From contig NZ_CP094669.1 in NCBI RefSeq assembly GCF_022827545.1, positions 1 through 64,000 on the forward strand: a stretch of DNA of 64,000 nucleotides. Reading direction: 5' to 3'. The DNA comes from Hymenobacter tibetensis (GTDB lineage: Bacteria > Bacteroidota > Bacteroidia > Cytophagales > Hymenobacteraceae). Shown here piece after piece: positions 52,403 through 60,302 of the stretch (its first letter is position 1; each line of letters opens with the position of its first letter). Under the pieces are notes generated by a model. That model was not told the origin of the DNA, did no database searches, and saw nothing but the letters and a program-made list of their open reading frames with translations. The position numbers and the translations under genes are program-made.

Positions 52403-52879
52403 ATGTCCACTCTCGATGAGCTGTTTGCGCATCTGCGGGAAGCCAATACTCCCACTGAAATAGAAATGTTGCAAAGTGGTATCTGGCAGATCTGGCTCAC
52501 CACCGGGCAGCACGTCCTGGATAAGCATCTTGAAGCCGGTATGCGGGCGCTGGCCGCCGGCAACTACACGCAGGCCATCCATGATTTCACGGATTTAATT
52601 GAGTTGGCGCCAAGCTACGCGGAAGGGTGGAACAAGCGAGCCACTGCGTATTACCTACGCGGCGAATACCGAGCTTCTCTGGACGACATCCGCGAGACGC
52701 TACGCCGCGAACCACGGCACTTCGGCGCCTTATCGGGGTGGGCCACCATGCTCCGCACCCTGGCCGATGACCGAGGCACCCTGCGGGTATTAACGCGCCT
52801 AGAGCAATTATGCCCGCACTGGCCGGGGCTGCAAAGCCAGCTACGAGACCTGCGCGACCAGCTAGGCAGCTCCGGCTAG
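52403..52879 (+). CDS. small TPR protein
   Basis: A 158-residue protein with no signal peptide. The N-terminal helix pair TLDELFAHLREANTPTEIEMLQSGIWQIWL is followed by TPR units at about 45-78 (AGMRALAAGNYTQAIHDFTDLIELAP), 79-112 (AEGWNKRATAYYLRGEYRASLDDIRETLRREP) and 113-150. The pattern IWxxW plus TPRs is one I associate mainly with alphaproteobacterial proteins. Function unknown; probably a cytoplasmic binding scaffold. It sits alone after the metF hairpin. Confidence 0.72.
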   Translation: MSTLDELFAHLREANTPTEIEMLQSGIWQIWLTTGQHVLDKHLEAGMRALAAGNYTQAIHDFTDLIELAPSYAEGWNKRATAYYLRGEYRASLDDIRETLRREPRHFGALSGWATMLRTLADDRGTLRVLTRLEQLCPHWPGLQSQLRDLRDQLGSSG

Positions 52880-53131
52880 TAACGCTGAAAATTACTTTGC
52901 ATCATTATGCAGCTATTTGTATATTTCCGAAGCATAGCAGCTTCTGGCTCAACTGCTTTGCGCGTATATTCCTCTTGTTATGGCCCTGCAAAGCCAAGAA
53001 AGCACTAAACAGGAGAAAAGAGATTAGATACTGATAAATTAAATATTTGCACTTAAACAATAAATAAAATTGCTCTTTGTAGTTTCTGTTGACTCCCCCC
53101 ACAACTACTACACCGGCTCAACCCACCTATT

Positions 53132-53716
53132 ATGAAACACTTCTACAAAGTATTGCCCCTACTCGCCATGTTGGGGCTGGCTTCTGGTGCCGAGGCCCAA
53201 CGTCAGCGCACCAACGAATACGAAAGCGGTATGCTGGAGAAAGGGCAGAAAGTTGGGGTATGGGACTACTACAGCCACACCCGCGACGGCCGGCAGGTGC
53301 TCGTGCAGCGCTACGACCACACCGCCAACAAGCTGGTTTTCTATCGGCCTATCGAAGAGAAGCCCTATGACGCCGAGGTGAAACCCGGCGAGTGGGCCCG
53401 TACCAGTGTGGAGCAGCCTCCGCTCTTCATTGGGGGAGAAGCCGCGCTGGCCTCTTACATAGCCAAGCTAACCTATCCGCAGGAAGCGCAGAACCGCAAT
53501 ATCCAGGGCCGGGTCCTGATTGAATTTGCTATCGACACCTTGGGGCGCGCCTACAAGCACAAAGTGCTGAATGGCATTGGGGGCGGCTGCGACGAGGAAG
53601 CTTTGCGCCTGTGCCAGAGTATTCCGCCTCAGTGGGTGCCCGCTCGGGTGTCGGGGCGCGCCATTCCAGTGATATACCAGTTGCCTTTCACGTTTCGGCT
53701 GCAAAAGCCGCAGTAG
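53132..53716 (+). CDS. secreted TonB-C-domain protein
   Basis: A 194-residue exported protein. A cleavable signal peptide (FYKVLPLLAMLGLASGAEAQ) precedes a short YwqK/MORN-like part, YESGMLEKGQKVGVWDYYS, and a TonB C-terminal domain at about 95-190 (YPQEAQNRNIQGRVLIEFAID, LGRAYKHKVLNGIGGGCDEEALRL, VIYQLPFTFRL). Ordinary TonB is anchored in the inner membrane; this one would be free in the periplasm, so it is unlikely to transmit energy to receptors. Proteins of this shape are frequent in Cytophagales and uncharacterised. Confidence 0.85.
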   Translation: MKHFYKVLPLLAMLGLASGAEAQRQRTNEYESGMLEKGQKVGVWDYYSHTRDGRQVLVQRYDHTANKLVFYRPIEEKPYDAEVKPGEWARTSVEQPPLFIGGEAALASYIAKLTYPQEAQNRNIQGRVLIEFAIDTLGRAYKHKVLNGIGGGCDEEALRLCQSIPPQWVPARVSGRAIPVIYQLPFTFRLQKPQ

Positions 53717-53788
53717 AAAGCGAGGGGCCTAGCGGGGTTTCAAGAGGTACGCTAACCTCTACCTGCCCAGGTTGCGTACATTGGGACC

Positions 53789-54325
53789 ATGAAATCGTTC
53801 TTAATGCTTCGCCCACTGGCTGCCGCTCTGGTAGCCCTCTCCCTCACCGCCTGCGACTCTACCCCGCGTGAACGACAAGAAGTGGTTCGTCAGGAAGCGC
53901 GCAGGCTGGATACAGTGGCCGACCGGGCTGCTGCCAAACTGCGCGTAGCTGGCCGCCGCGCTGCTCGTTTTGACTCGGCCTCGCGCGCTCGTACGCGTCA
54001 GCCGCTCAATGAGGCGGCGGCCAGCACATTCGGTGGCCAGCTGCTGGGCCGGTACTCCGCCATCGAGCAACTGACGCCCACTACTATCGAGCCCGCGTTT
54101 GTGCAGTTTATGCAACAGGTGCGGGCCCGGCACCGCGACTGGACCCAGCGCGACTGGGACTACGCCACCGCCATTAGCCGCCAACTCAACGCCCAGTTCC
54201 GTGCTATCCGCCTGGATATCAAAGGCCGCGACGAGTTGCACATCCGAGCGTTGCAAACCGAGTTTACGGCTCTCGAAACCCGCCGCGACGTGAAAGACCT
54301 TGGCGACGCTATAAAAGAGAAGTAA
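53789..54325 (+). CDS. small lipoprotein of unknown function
   Basis: A 178-residue protein with a signal ending in the lipobox LSLTAC (Cys22), then an Arg/Ala-rich helical part (VVRQEARRLDTVADRAAAKLRVAGRR) with coiled-coil character up to about 70. A second helical half follows, with HRDWTQRDWDYATAISRQLNAQF. It is probably attached to the outer membrane. I do not recognise a named family. A standard terminator follows. Confidence 0.68.
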   Translation: MKSFLMLRPLAAALVALSLTACDSTPRERQEVVRQEARRLDTVADRAAAKLRVAGRRAARFDSASRARTRQPLNEAAASTFGGQLLGRYSAIEQLTPTTIEPAFVQFMQQVRARHRDWTQRDWDYATAISRQLNAQFRAIRLDIKGRDELHIRALQTEFTALETRRDVKDLGDAIKEK

Positions 54326-54349
54326 CAGAGCTGCCTTGTCAGCAGCATT

Positions 54350-54375
54350 AAGCCCCGCCTTGCGCGGGGCTTTTG
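54350..54375 (+). terminator. rho-independent terminator
   Basis: A 9-bp stem (AAGCCCCGC at 54350-54358, GCGGGGCTT at 54364-54372) with a 5-base loop and T4 behind it. It ends the lipoprotein gene. Confidence 0.85.
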
Positions 54376-54406
54376 CGTTTAGAGAGCTAAGACCCTCTTG
54401 AAAGAT

Positions 54407-55939
54407 ATGTTGAAGCGCGTTTTATATGTTGTGTGGGTGCTATTGGCTGGTAGCGCCGGGCATTTGCTGGGCTTGCCAGCAAATGCCCAATCTCCAGTTC
54501 CTCTCATTTCCTCGTTTGAAACTGTGCCAGCGGCCAACCAATGGCTAAGTCCCGGCGACCAGCTGCACGTGCGCCTTATAGGGCAGCCAGGAGCTCAAGT
54601 CACCTTTCTGAACGGACAACGCTTGGTGGAGCTACCGCCAGTGCAAGGCAAATCCGGCATCTACCAGGGCACCTACGTGGTACAACCCGGCGACACCCTC
54701 CACGACCGGCCTCTTGAAGTGCAGCTTCTTACACCAGACAGCGTGCTGGAAGTGGCCTATAGCAAGAACAGCGTACGGTTTATGGACCCCGCGATGCCCC
54801 AATTGGCTGTAACACGGAGTGCGCTATCCTACCTGAACTACGGCCTGGGCGAAGACCGATTGGGCGGTGCCAAAATGGGCTACCTCGACTCGTTGGTTGT
54901 GCTGCACCTCACGGGCCGGGTTGGCAACCAGTACCGGGTGCAGCTAGCGGCTAGCCAACAGGCCTGGGTGCCGGAAGAAGTGGTGCGGTTGCTGCCACCC
55001 GGGGGCTTCGTGCCGGCTTCGCTCACCGGTTCCTGGAGCGTACAAGGCGACTCGCTCTACGATTATGTGCGCATACCACTTACTGCCAAGCTGCCCTACC
55101 GCGCGCAACTACTGCAAAACCCCACGCGGTTGGTGGTAGATGTGTTTGGCGCCACCTCCAATACCAACTGGATAACGCAACGGGCAGGGGTGCAAGAACT
55201 GGGCGCCGTGTACTACGAGCAGCCACAACCGGATGTGTTCCGGGTGGTGCTGCCCTTGCGTCATCGCCAGAGCTGGGGCTACCACATCCGGTATCAGGCC
55301 AACACGCTGGTAGTGCAAGTGACGCGGCCTCCCGCTAAGCTCCGCCTGCGGGGCTTGGTGGTTGCCGTTGATGCAGGTCATGGCGGTACCAACGTAGGCG
55401 CGGCCGGTGCCAGTGGTGCCCGCGAAAAAGACCTGACGCTAGCCATTGCGCAGAAGCTACGGCGAGAGTTGGAGCAAGCGGGCGCCCGGGTAGTGATGAC
55501 GCGCGAAGCAGACGTTTCAATGGAAATCAGTGAGCGGGTGCTGTTGTTGCGGCGGCAGCGGCCCGCGTTGCTGGTCAGTGTTCACGTTAACTCAGCGAGC
55601 AACACCGCGGTGCAGGGTACCAGTGCGTTCTACCGGTACGTGGCGTTCCGGCCGCTAGCGGCGGCGCTCTATCAGCAGATGCAGGCAACCGGGCTGGCTG
55701 GTTGGGGACTGGTTGGGAATTTCAACTTCGGCCTCAACGGCCCCACCGAGTACCCCAATGCGCTGGTTGAAACGGCTTTTGTTTCCAACCCTGCTGATGA
55801 GCAGCAACTTATCAGCCCGGCCTCTCAGCAGCAAATGGCCGAGGCCATTACCCGCGGGGTGAAGGATTTTCTGAAGGAAACCAGGGCAGATGGATTGCGG
55901 GGCTGGCTAGGAAAAAAGCCGGCGCTGGAAGCTAAGTAG
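54407..55939 (+). CDS. N-acetylmuramoyl-L-alanine amidase (Amidase_3)
   Basis: A 510-residue exported enzyme that cuts the bond between peptide stem and sugar in peptidoglycan. The signal peptide ends near PANAQ. The long middle part (about 40-305) is beta-rich and probably contains an SH3b-like and an AMIN-like domain (RVQLAASQQAWVPEEVV; PTRLVVDVFG). The amidase domain at about 315-495 shows VAVDAGHGGTNVGA and GAREKDLTLAIAQKL with the first two zinc ligands, SVHVNSA with the third, and LVETAFVSNPADE with the catalytic Glu. A TTG three codons upstream is possible as start. Confidence 0.92.
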   Translation: MLKRVLYVVWVLLAGSAGHLLGLPANAQSPVPLISSFETVPAANQWLSPGDQLHVRLIGQPGAQVTFLNGQRLVELPPVQGKSGIYQGTYVVQPGDTLHDRPLEVQLLTPDSVLEVAYSKNSVRFMDPAMPQLAVTRSALSYLNYGLGEDRLGGAKMGYLDSLVVLHLTGRVGNQYRVQLAASQQAWVPEEVVRLLPPGGFVPASLTGSWSVQGDSLYDYVRIPLTAKLPYRAQLLQNPTRLVVDVFGATSNTNWITQRAGVQELGAVYYEQPQPDVFRVVLPLRHRQSWGYHIRYQANTLVVQVTRPPAKLRLRGLVVAVDAGHGGTNVGAAGASGAREKDLTLAIAQKLRRELEQAGARVVMTREADVSMEISERVLLLRRQRPALLVSVHVNSASNTAVQGTSAFYRYVAFRPLAAALYQQMQATGLAGWGLVGNFNFGLNGPTEYPNALVETAFVSNPADEQQLISPASQQQMAEAITRGVKDFLKETRADGLRGWLGKKPALEAK

Positions 55940-56149
55940 AAGAGCCAGAACCTGACAGAAGCGTTGCAGTCGGAAGCTAAACAGTGACAGGTGTAGTTAG
56001 CTATATAATTTTAGCAAAAAATAGTTACACGTTTAAAAGCATTCAGCGTAGAAAGCCGATATCTTCCTCATTCTCAGACAAACTTACCCCTGTAGGCTTG
56101 TTGTGAGGAAGCCGTTCCACTCTTTTCCCACCAAAAACCACCGATTCGC

Positions 56150-57547
56150 ATGGCAGAATCATCATTACTGGACCGGAGCCGCACTGTGGCTGGTCCGGGG
56201 TACAACCGTTGGCTGGTACCACCGGCAGCGCTTGCCATCCATTTGGCCATTGGCCAAGCTTACGCCTTCAGCGTGTTCAAAAAACCGCTTGGTGCACTGC
56301 TCAGCGGCAACCCCGATGCCCCCGGTCCCGACGATTGGACACCCGGCCAACTCGGCATTATCTTCTCGATTGCTATTGTGTTGCTGGGGTTGTCGGCCGC
56401 GGTGTTTGGCAAGTGGCTGGAACGGGTAGGGCCGCGCAAAGCCATGATGGCTTCGGCACTGTGTTTCGGCGGCGGTTTCTTTATTGCGGCGTTGGGCGTG
56501 CATCTGCACAGCATTTGGCTGATGTACTTTGGCTATGGGTTTGTGGGCGGCATTGGGCTGGGTATCGGCTATATCTCGCCCGTTAGCACCCTGATTAAGT
56601 GGTTTCCCGACCGGCGCGGGGTAGCAACGGGCATGGCCATCATGGGGTTTGGGGGCGGCGCCATGATTGGCTCGCCGCTGGCTGTAGCCCTCATGGACCG
56701 GTTCAAAGACGTTGCTCCGCTGGGGGTAGCACCTACGTTCATTGCCATGGGCGTGATATACCTGCTCTTCATGCAGTTTGGCGTCTGGACTATTCGGGTG
56801 CCCGCCGACGATTGGAAGCCGGCAGGCTATGTGCCCTCCACCGAGCATAATGCCCTCATCACCACGGGCAACGTAACGGCCGACAACGCCATCAAAACGC
56901 CGCAGTTCTGGCTGCTGTGGGTGGTACTTTGCATGAATGTGACGGCCGGTATTGGCGTACTGGAAACGGCTTCCCCGCTTATTCAGGAAACCTTCTCGGA
57001 TACGGCCATGGGTGCTGGCAAGGGCGTGACGGCGGCCGCCGCAGCCGGCTTTGTGGGGCTGCTCAGCTTGTTCAACCTGTTGGGCCGCTTCTTCTGGTCG
57101 TCGGCTTCCGACAAGATGGGCCGCAAAACCACCTATGCTATTTACTTCGGGTTGGGCATCTTGCTCTACGCCCTGGTTCCTACACTCGGCGCTAGTGCCT
57201 CGCTTACGCTGTTTGTGGTGGTGTCGTGCGTGATTCTGAGTATGTATGGCGGTGGCTTTGCTACCATCCCAGCCTACTTGTCTGATTTGTTTGGCAAGAT
57301 GCAGGTGGGCGCTATTCACGGCCGCTTGCTCACGGCTTGGAGCACGGCAGGTGTGCTAGGCCCCGTGATTGTAAACTACTTGCACACCAACGCCAAAGCA
57401 AAAGGTTTGGTAGGCGCTGCCGCGTATCAATCGGTGTTCTACACCATGGCTGGGGTGCTCGTAATTGGGTTGATTGCCAACTTCTTGGTGCGGCCTGTGG
57501 CAGAAAAGTATTTCGAAAAGGAAACGGCCAAAAAAGTGGCGGCGTAG
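56150..57547 (+). CDS. OFA-family MFS transporter
   Basis: A 465-residue protein with 12 predicted membrane spans, of the oxalate/formate antiporter (OFA) family. Markers: YNRWLVPPAALAIHLAIGQAYAFSVFKKPL, GGIGLGIGYISPVSTLIKWFPDRRG and FWLLWVVLCMNVTAGIGVLE, then GRFFWSSASDKMGRK. OFA members carry small carboxylates such as oxalate, formate or lactate; the substrate here is not known. It is directly followed by a 46-residue single-span protein, as is seen in this family. Confidence 0.88.
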   Translation: MAESSLLDRSRTVAGPGYNRWLVPPAALAIHLAIGQAYAFSVFKKPLGALLSGNPDAPGPDDWTPGQLGIIFSIAIVLLGLSAAVFGKWLERVGPRKAMMASALCFGGGFFIAALGVHLHSIWLMYFGYGFVGGIGLGIGYISPVSTLIKWFPDRRGVATGMAIMGFGGGAMIGSPLAVALMDRFKDVAPLGVAPTFIAMGVIYLLFMQFGVWTIRVPADDWKPAGYVPSTEHNALITTGNVTADNAIKTPQFWLLWVVLCMNVTAGIGVLETASPLIQETFSDTAMGAGKGVTAAAAAGFVGLLSLFNLLGRFFWSSASDKMGRKTTYAIYFGLGILLYALVPTLGASASLTLFVVVSCVILSMYGGGFATIPAYLSDLFGKMQVGAIHGRLLTAWSTAGVLGPVIVNYLHTNAKAKGLVGAAAYQSVFYTMAGVLVIGLIANFLVRPVAEKYFEKETAKKVAA

Positions 57548-57592
57548 GTACGCACCCAGCCATTCACCTCTCAACTGAAACGCATTTACATC

Positions 57593-57733
57593 ATGGAACA
57601 TACTTCTTCTAACGGTCCGGATGCTACGCCTAGCTCCGGCGTTGCACTGGCAGTAGCCTGGCTATTCGTGGGTATTCCCCTCGCCTGGGGCGTTACCCAA
57701 ACGTTTATCAAGGCACTGTCGCTGTTCAAGTAA
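57593..57733 (+). CDS. MFS transporter small subunit-like peptide
   Basis: A 46-residue protein starting MEHTSSNG at 57593 with the stop at 57731-57733. After a polar head of about 16 residues comes one span, VALAVAWLFVGIPLAWGVTQ, and a short end TFIKALSLFK. The WxxxGxPLAWGV pattern is that of the small companion proteins found next to OFA-type MFS genes. The spacing of 45 bases behind the transporter supports co-transcription. Its exact function is not known; it may stabilise or regulate the transporter. Confidence 0.82.
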   Translation: MEHTSSNGPDATPSSGVALAVAWLFVGIPLAWGVTQTFIKALSLFK

Positions 57734-57778
57734 GCTTCGCTACGGCTGGGCTTTCATAATAAAAACTGTTGCTCTGTG

Positions 57779-57808
57779 AAAGAAGCACCCATTTGGGTGC
57801 TTCTTTTG
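57779..57808 (+). terminator. terminator after the MFS unit
   Basis: A 12-bp perfect stem (AAAGAAGCACCC at 57779-57790, GGGTGCTTCTTT at 57795-57806) with loop ATTT, followed by T residues. Confidence 0.9.
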
Positions 57809-57831
57809 TTTGGTTGAAAACCAGTTGCCTT

Positions 57832-58254
57832 ATGTCCGACGAGCCCGCCGACGAATCCATCATCCTGCTAGCGTCCTTCGCCAACGCTATATCGGCGCAT
57901 CTAGCTAAAAACCAGCTGGAAGCGGCCGAAATCCCCTGCTTTATCAGCAACGAGAACCGGCCCTACGGTCCCATTTCCGGTGGGGTGCGCCTGCACGTGC
58001 GTCGGCGCGACTTGGCTGCCGCTCAGGACCTTCTGCATGCCAACCAGGTGCCTATGCAAGCCCTGCCCTTCATTGATGAAGTGGACGCTGCGGCGCAAAC
58101 CGTCCGGTGCCCCCGCTGTCACCACACTGATGTGGTCTGCCGCCAAGAACCCGAGCCTAACGATAGTCTGCTCACCAAGCTTCGCCTTTGGATAATGGCC
58201 CCAGAAAAGCCCCAATGCCACTGCTTCCAGTGCGGGCTGGACTTCGAGGGGTGA
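57832..58254 (+). CDS. DUF2007-domain protein with C-terminal zinc ribbon
   Basis: A 140-residue cytoplasmic protein. Residues about 8-75 are a DUF2007 domain ('putative signal transducing protein'): IILLASFANAISAHLAKNQLEAAEIPCFI and GGVRLHVRRRDLAAAQDLL. The C-terminus has two Cys pairs, C93-x2-C96 and C131-x2-C134, fit to bind a zinc ion. Function unknown. Start at 57832; the open frame upstream overlaps the terminator. It is a single-gene unit between the transporter and the Moco cluster. Confidence 0.85.
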   Translation: MSDEPADESIILLASFANAISAHLAKNQLEAAEIPCFISNENRPYGPISGGVRLHVRRRDLAAAQDLLHANQVPMQALPFIDEVDAAAQTVRCPRCHHTDVVCRQEPEPNDSLLTKLRLWIMAPEKPQCHCFQCGLDFEG

Positions 58255-58364
58255 GAATACTTATATAGGTGGTTGCTAGGCTGCTCTGCGGAACGTGACG
58301 GCTCGAACTATTGCGCATCGAACTCACTGTCCGTTGCACCAGATTGGAAGTCAGTCGGGTGCAC

Positions 58365-59594
58365 CTAGTCTCTAAACCGCCACGCGGGTAGCACGGTACC
58401 AGCCGAGAACAGTTCCTGCTCGGGGGGAAGCTCTAGGAACGCATTGCTGGCTAGTAGGCTGGCCAAGTCGCCGGAGCCGCCGGCGCGCTCGGGATGAGCC
58501 AATAGCTGACCATTGGCGGCGTGTTCCAGCCGCACCAAGAGGAAATGCGTGAGCTTGGGGCGGAAGCTGACGTCGGTGGCCAAGATAGCCGGCACGGGGC
58601 CGGTGCTGGGTAAGGCGGTGGCGGGTTGCTGTATGGCGAGCAGCCAGGGCCGAGCGTAACGGTAGAAGTTGACGAACGTGGACACCGGATTGCCCGGCAG
58701 CGCAAACACTACGGCTCCCTCTGGGCGCTTACCAAACCAGAACGGCTTGCCAGGCCGCTGCTGTACCTCATGAAACACCTGCTCTACGCCTAGCTCGCGC
58801 AGCACCTCCGGCAAGAAATCGGCTTTGCCCTTCGATACCCCTCCGCTCAGAATTACAGCATCGAACTGCTCTAGTAGTGCGGGAAGGTTCTGCTGCAACA
58901 CCGCCACATCGTCGTCGAAATGAAAGGTCTGGGTGATGGCGCCTACCTGCTCGGCAGCGGCTTGCAGCATCAGGGCATTGGAGCGCCGAATCTGGTGGGG
59001 GAGAGGACGCGTGGCAATAGGTACCAGCTCGTCGCCGGTACTCACCACGGCCACCCGGGGAAAGCGCGTTACGGCAACGGTAGCCGCCCCAACCGTGGCG
59101 GCCACGGCCAGTTCGGCTGCTCCCAAGTAGGTGCCCGCAGGTAACAGCAAGTCTCCCTGGCGGCGGTCGGCGGCTTGGGCATGCACGTTGTGCCCGGTAT
59201 GGATGGGCGGCACTACCACGGTAGCATAGCGGTGGCCAGTAACTTCGTCGGTGCGAAAGAGTAGGTCTTCGTAGCGAATCACCGTGTCGGTGCCCTCGGG
59301 CAGCATCGCGCCGGTCATGATTTCAGTGGCGGCCAGCGGGTCGAGTTGAGGCGTAGGCGGCTGGCCCGCAAACTGCGTGCGCTCGATTTGAAACTCGGTT
59401 TGTCCGGTTGCAATGGCTGCAAAGCAAACGGCAATACCGTCCATGGCCACACGGTTGAAGGGGGGGAAGTCCCGGTCGGCGCGTAGGTCTTCGCGCAGAA
59501 TGCGGCCCGCAGCTAACGGAAGCGCCAAAAACTCGGGGGGCAACAGGCGAACGGTGGCCGCAACGCGGCGGGTGGCTTCTTCTACGGAGAGCAT
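58365..59594 (-). CDS. moeA: molybdopterin molybdotransferase MoeA
   Basis: MoeA inserts molybdate into adenylylated molybdopterin. From the ATG at 59594 the protein is 409 residues, the normal length. Motifs: LREDLRADRDFPPFNRVAMDGIAV with the usual MDG, EIMTGAMLPEGTDTVIRYED, VAVVSTGDEL, ILSGGVSKGKADFLPEVL and FALPGNPVSTFVNFYRY. The frame runs open for another 270 codons upstream, but that part is only the antisense of moaC. It faces moaC divergently with 219 bases between the starts. Confidence 0.94.
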   Translation of the reverse strand: MLSVEEATRRVAATVRLLPPEFLALPLAAGRILREDLRADRDFPPFNRVAMDGIAVCFAAIATGQTEFQIERTQFAGQPPTPQLDPLAATEIMTGAMLPEGTDTVIRYEDLLFRTDEVTGHRYATVVVPPIHTGHNVHAQAADRRQGDLLLPAGTYLGAAELAVAATVGAATVAVTRFPRVAVVSTGDELVPIATRPLPHQIRRSNALMLQAAAEQVGAITQTFHFDDDVAVLQQNLPALLEQFDAVILSGGVSKGKADFLPEVLRELGVEQVFHEVQQRPGKPFWFGKRPEGAVVFALPGNPVSTFVNFYRYARPWLLAIQQPATALPSTGPVPAILATDVSFRPKLTHFLLVRLEHAANGQLLAHPERAGGSGDLASLLASNAFLELPPEQELFSAGTVLPAWRFRD

Positions 59595-59599
59595 AGGCA

Positions 59600-59607
59600 C
59601 GAATATA
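59600..59607 (-). promoter_or_regulatory. putative -7 box for moeA (TATATTCG)
   Basis: On the minus strand 59607-59600 reads TATATTCG, matching TAnnTTYG, and ends 5 bases before the moeA ATG. The transcript would be leaderless or nearly so. No -33 TTG at the right distance. Confidence 0.35.
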
Positions 59608-59813
59608 GTGGAAGCTTTCAAGGCTTTGGGCGGAACGGTGGAGCAACTAACGGGGTGCTTGGCTGGTTGACTGCTAGTATTGCGGGGGCTGCTGCACTTT
59701 CCTGCACCCCAGAAATACAACTTCCATTTGCTGGGCGCGTACCGGCGTACGAGCAATGTCGCCCAAACGACGTCCGTTTTCAACTTCCCTGGCCTGTGCG
59801 CCATCTTTTTTCC

Positions 59814-60302
59814 ATGTCTGACTCCTCTAAGCTCACCCACCTCAACGCCGCTGGTCAGCCCGCTATGGTAGACGTGGGTGCCAAAACGGCCACCCGTCGG
59901 GTGGCCCGCGCCCGTAGCCGCGTGGTGCTCGGTGCCGAAATTCTGGCCTTGGTACAAGACGGCGACCTGCCTACTCGCAAGGGGCCGGTGTTTCAAACGG
60001 CTATTCTGGCGGGCATTATGGGGGCCAAACGAACGTCGGAGCTGATTCCGCTTTGCCACCCGCTGGGCCTCGACGACTGCCAGGTGCGCATTGAGGTGCA
60101 AGCTCCCGACGCCGTACTGATTGAGTGCACAGCCAGCGTAACCGGCAAAACCGGCGTGGAAATGGAGGCTCTCACTGGTGCTTCGGTGGCGGCCCTCACC
60201 ATTTATGACATGTGCAAGGCCCTTTCGCACAACATCGTTATTCAGGAAACCCGGCTGCTCAGCAAAACCGGCGGCAAACAAGACTTCCATCATGCCGACT
60301 AA
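59814..60302 (+). CDS. moaC: cyclic pyranopterin monophosphate synthase MoaC
   Basis: MoaC acts with MoaA to turn GTP into cyclic pyranopterin monophosphate, the first stage of Moco synthesis. From the ATG at 59814 the protein is 162 residues, normal for the family. Motifs: MVDVGAKTATRRVARARSRV, KRTSELIPLCHPLGLDDC, and GVEMEALTGASVAALTIYDMCKAL with the catalytic Lys/Asp region. It overlaps the mobA gene by 11 bases. Confidence 0.95.
   Translation: MSDSSKLTHLNAAGQPAMVDVGAKTATRRVARARSRVVLGAEILALVQDGDLPTRKGPVFQTAILAGIMGAKRTSELIPLCHPLGLDDCQVRIEVQAPDAVLIECTASVTGKTGVEMEALTGASVAALTIYDMCKALSHNIVIQETRLLSKTGGKQDFHHAD

Noticed and set aside
56165..57319. A 384-codon minus-strand frame opposite the MFS transporter.
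   Set aside because: It has the Pro/Gln/His-rich composition typical of antisense frames in GC-rich genes and no domain; the plus-strand transporter is clear.
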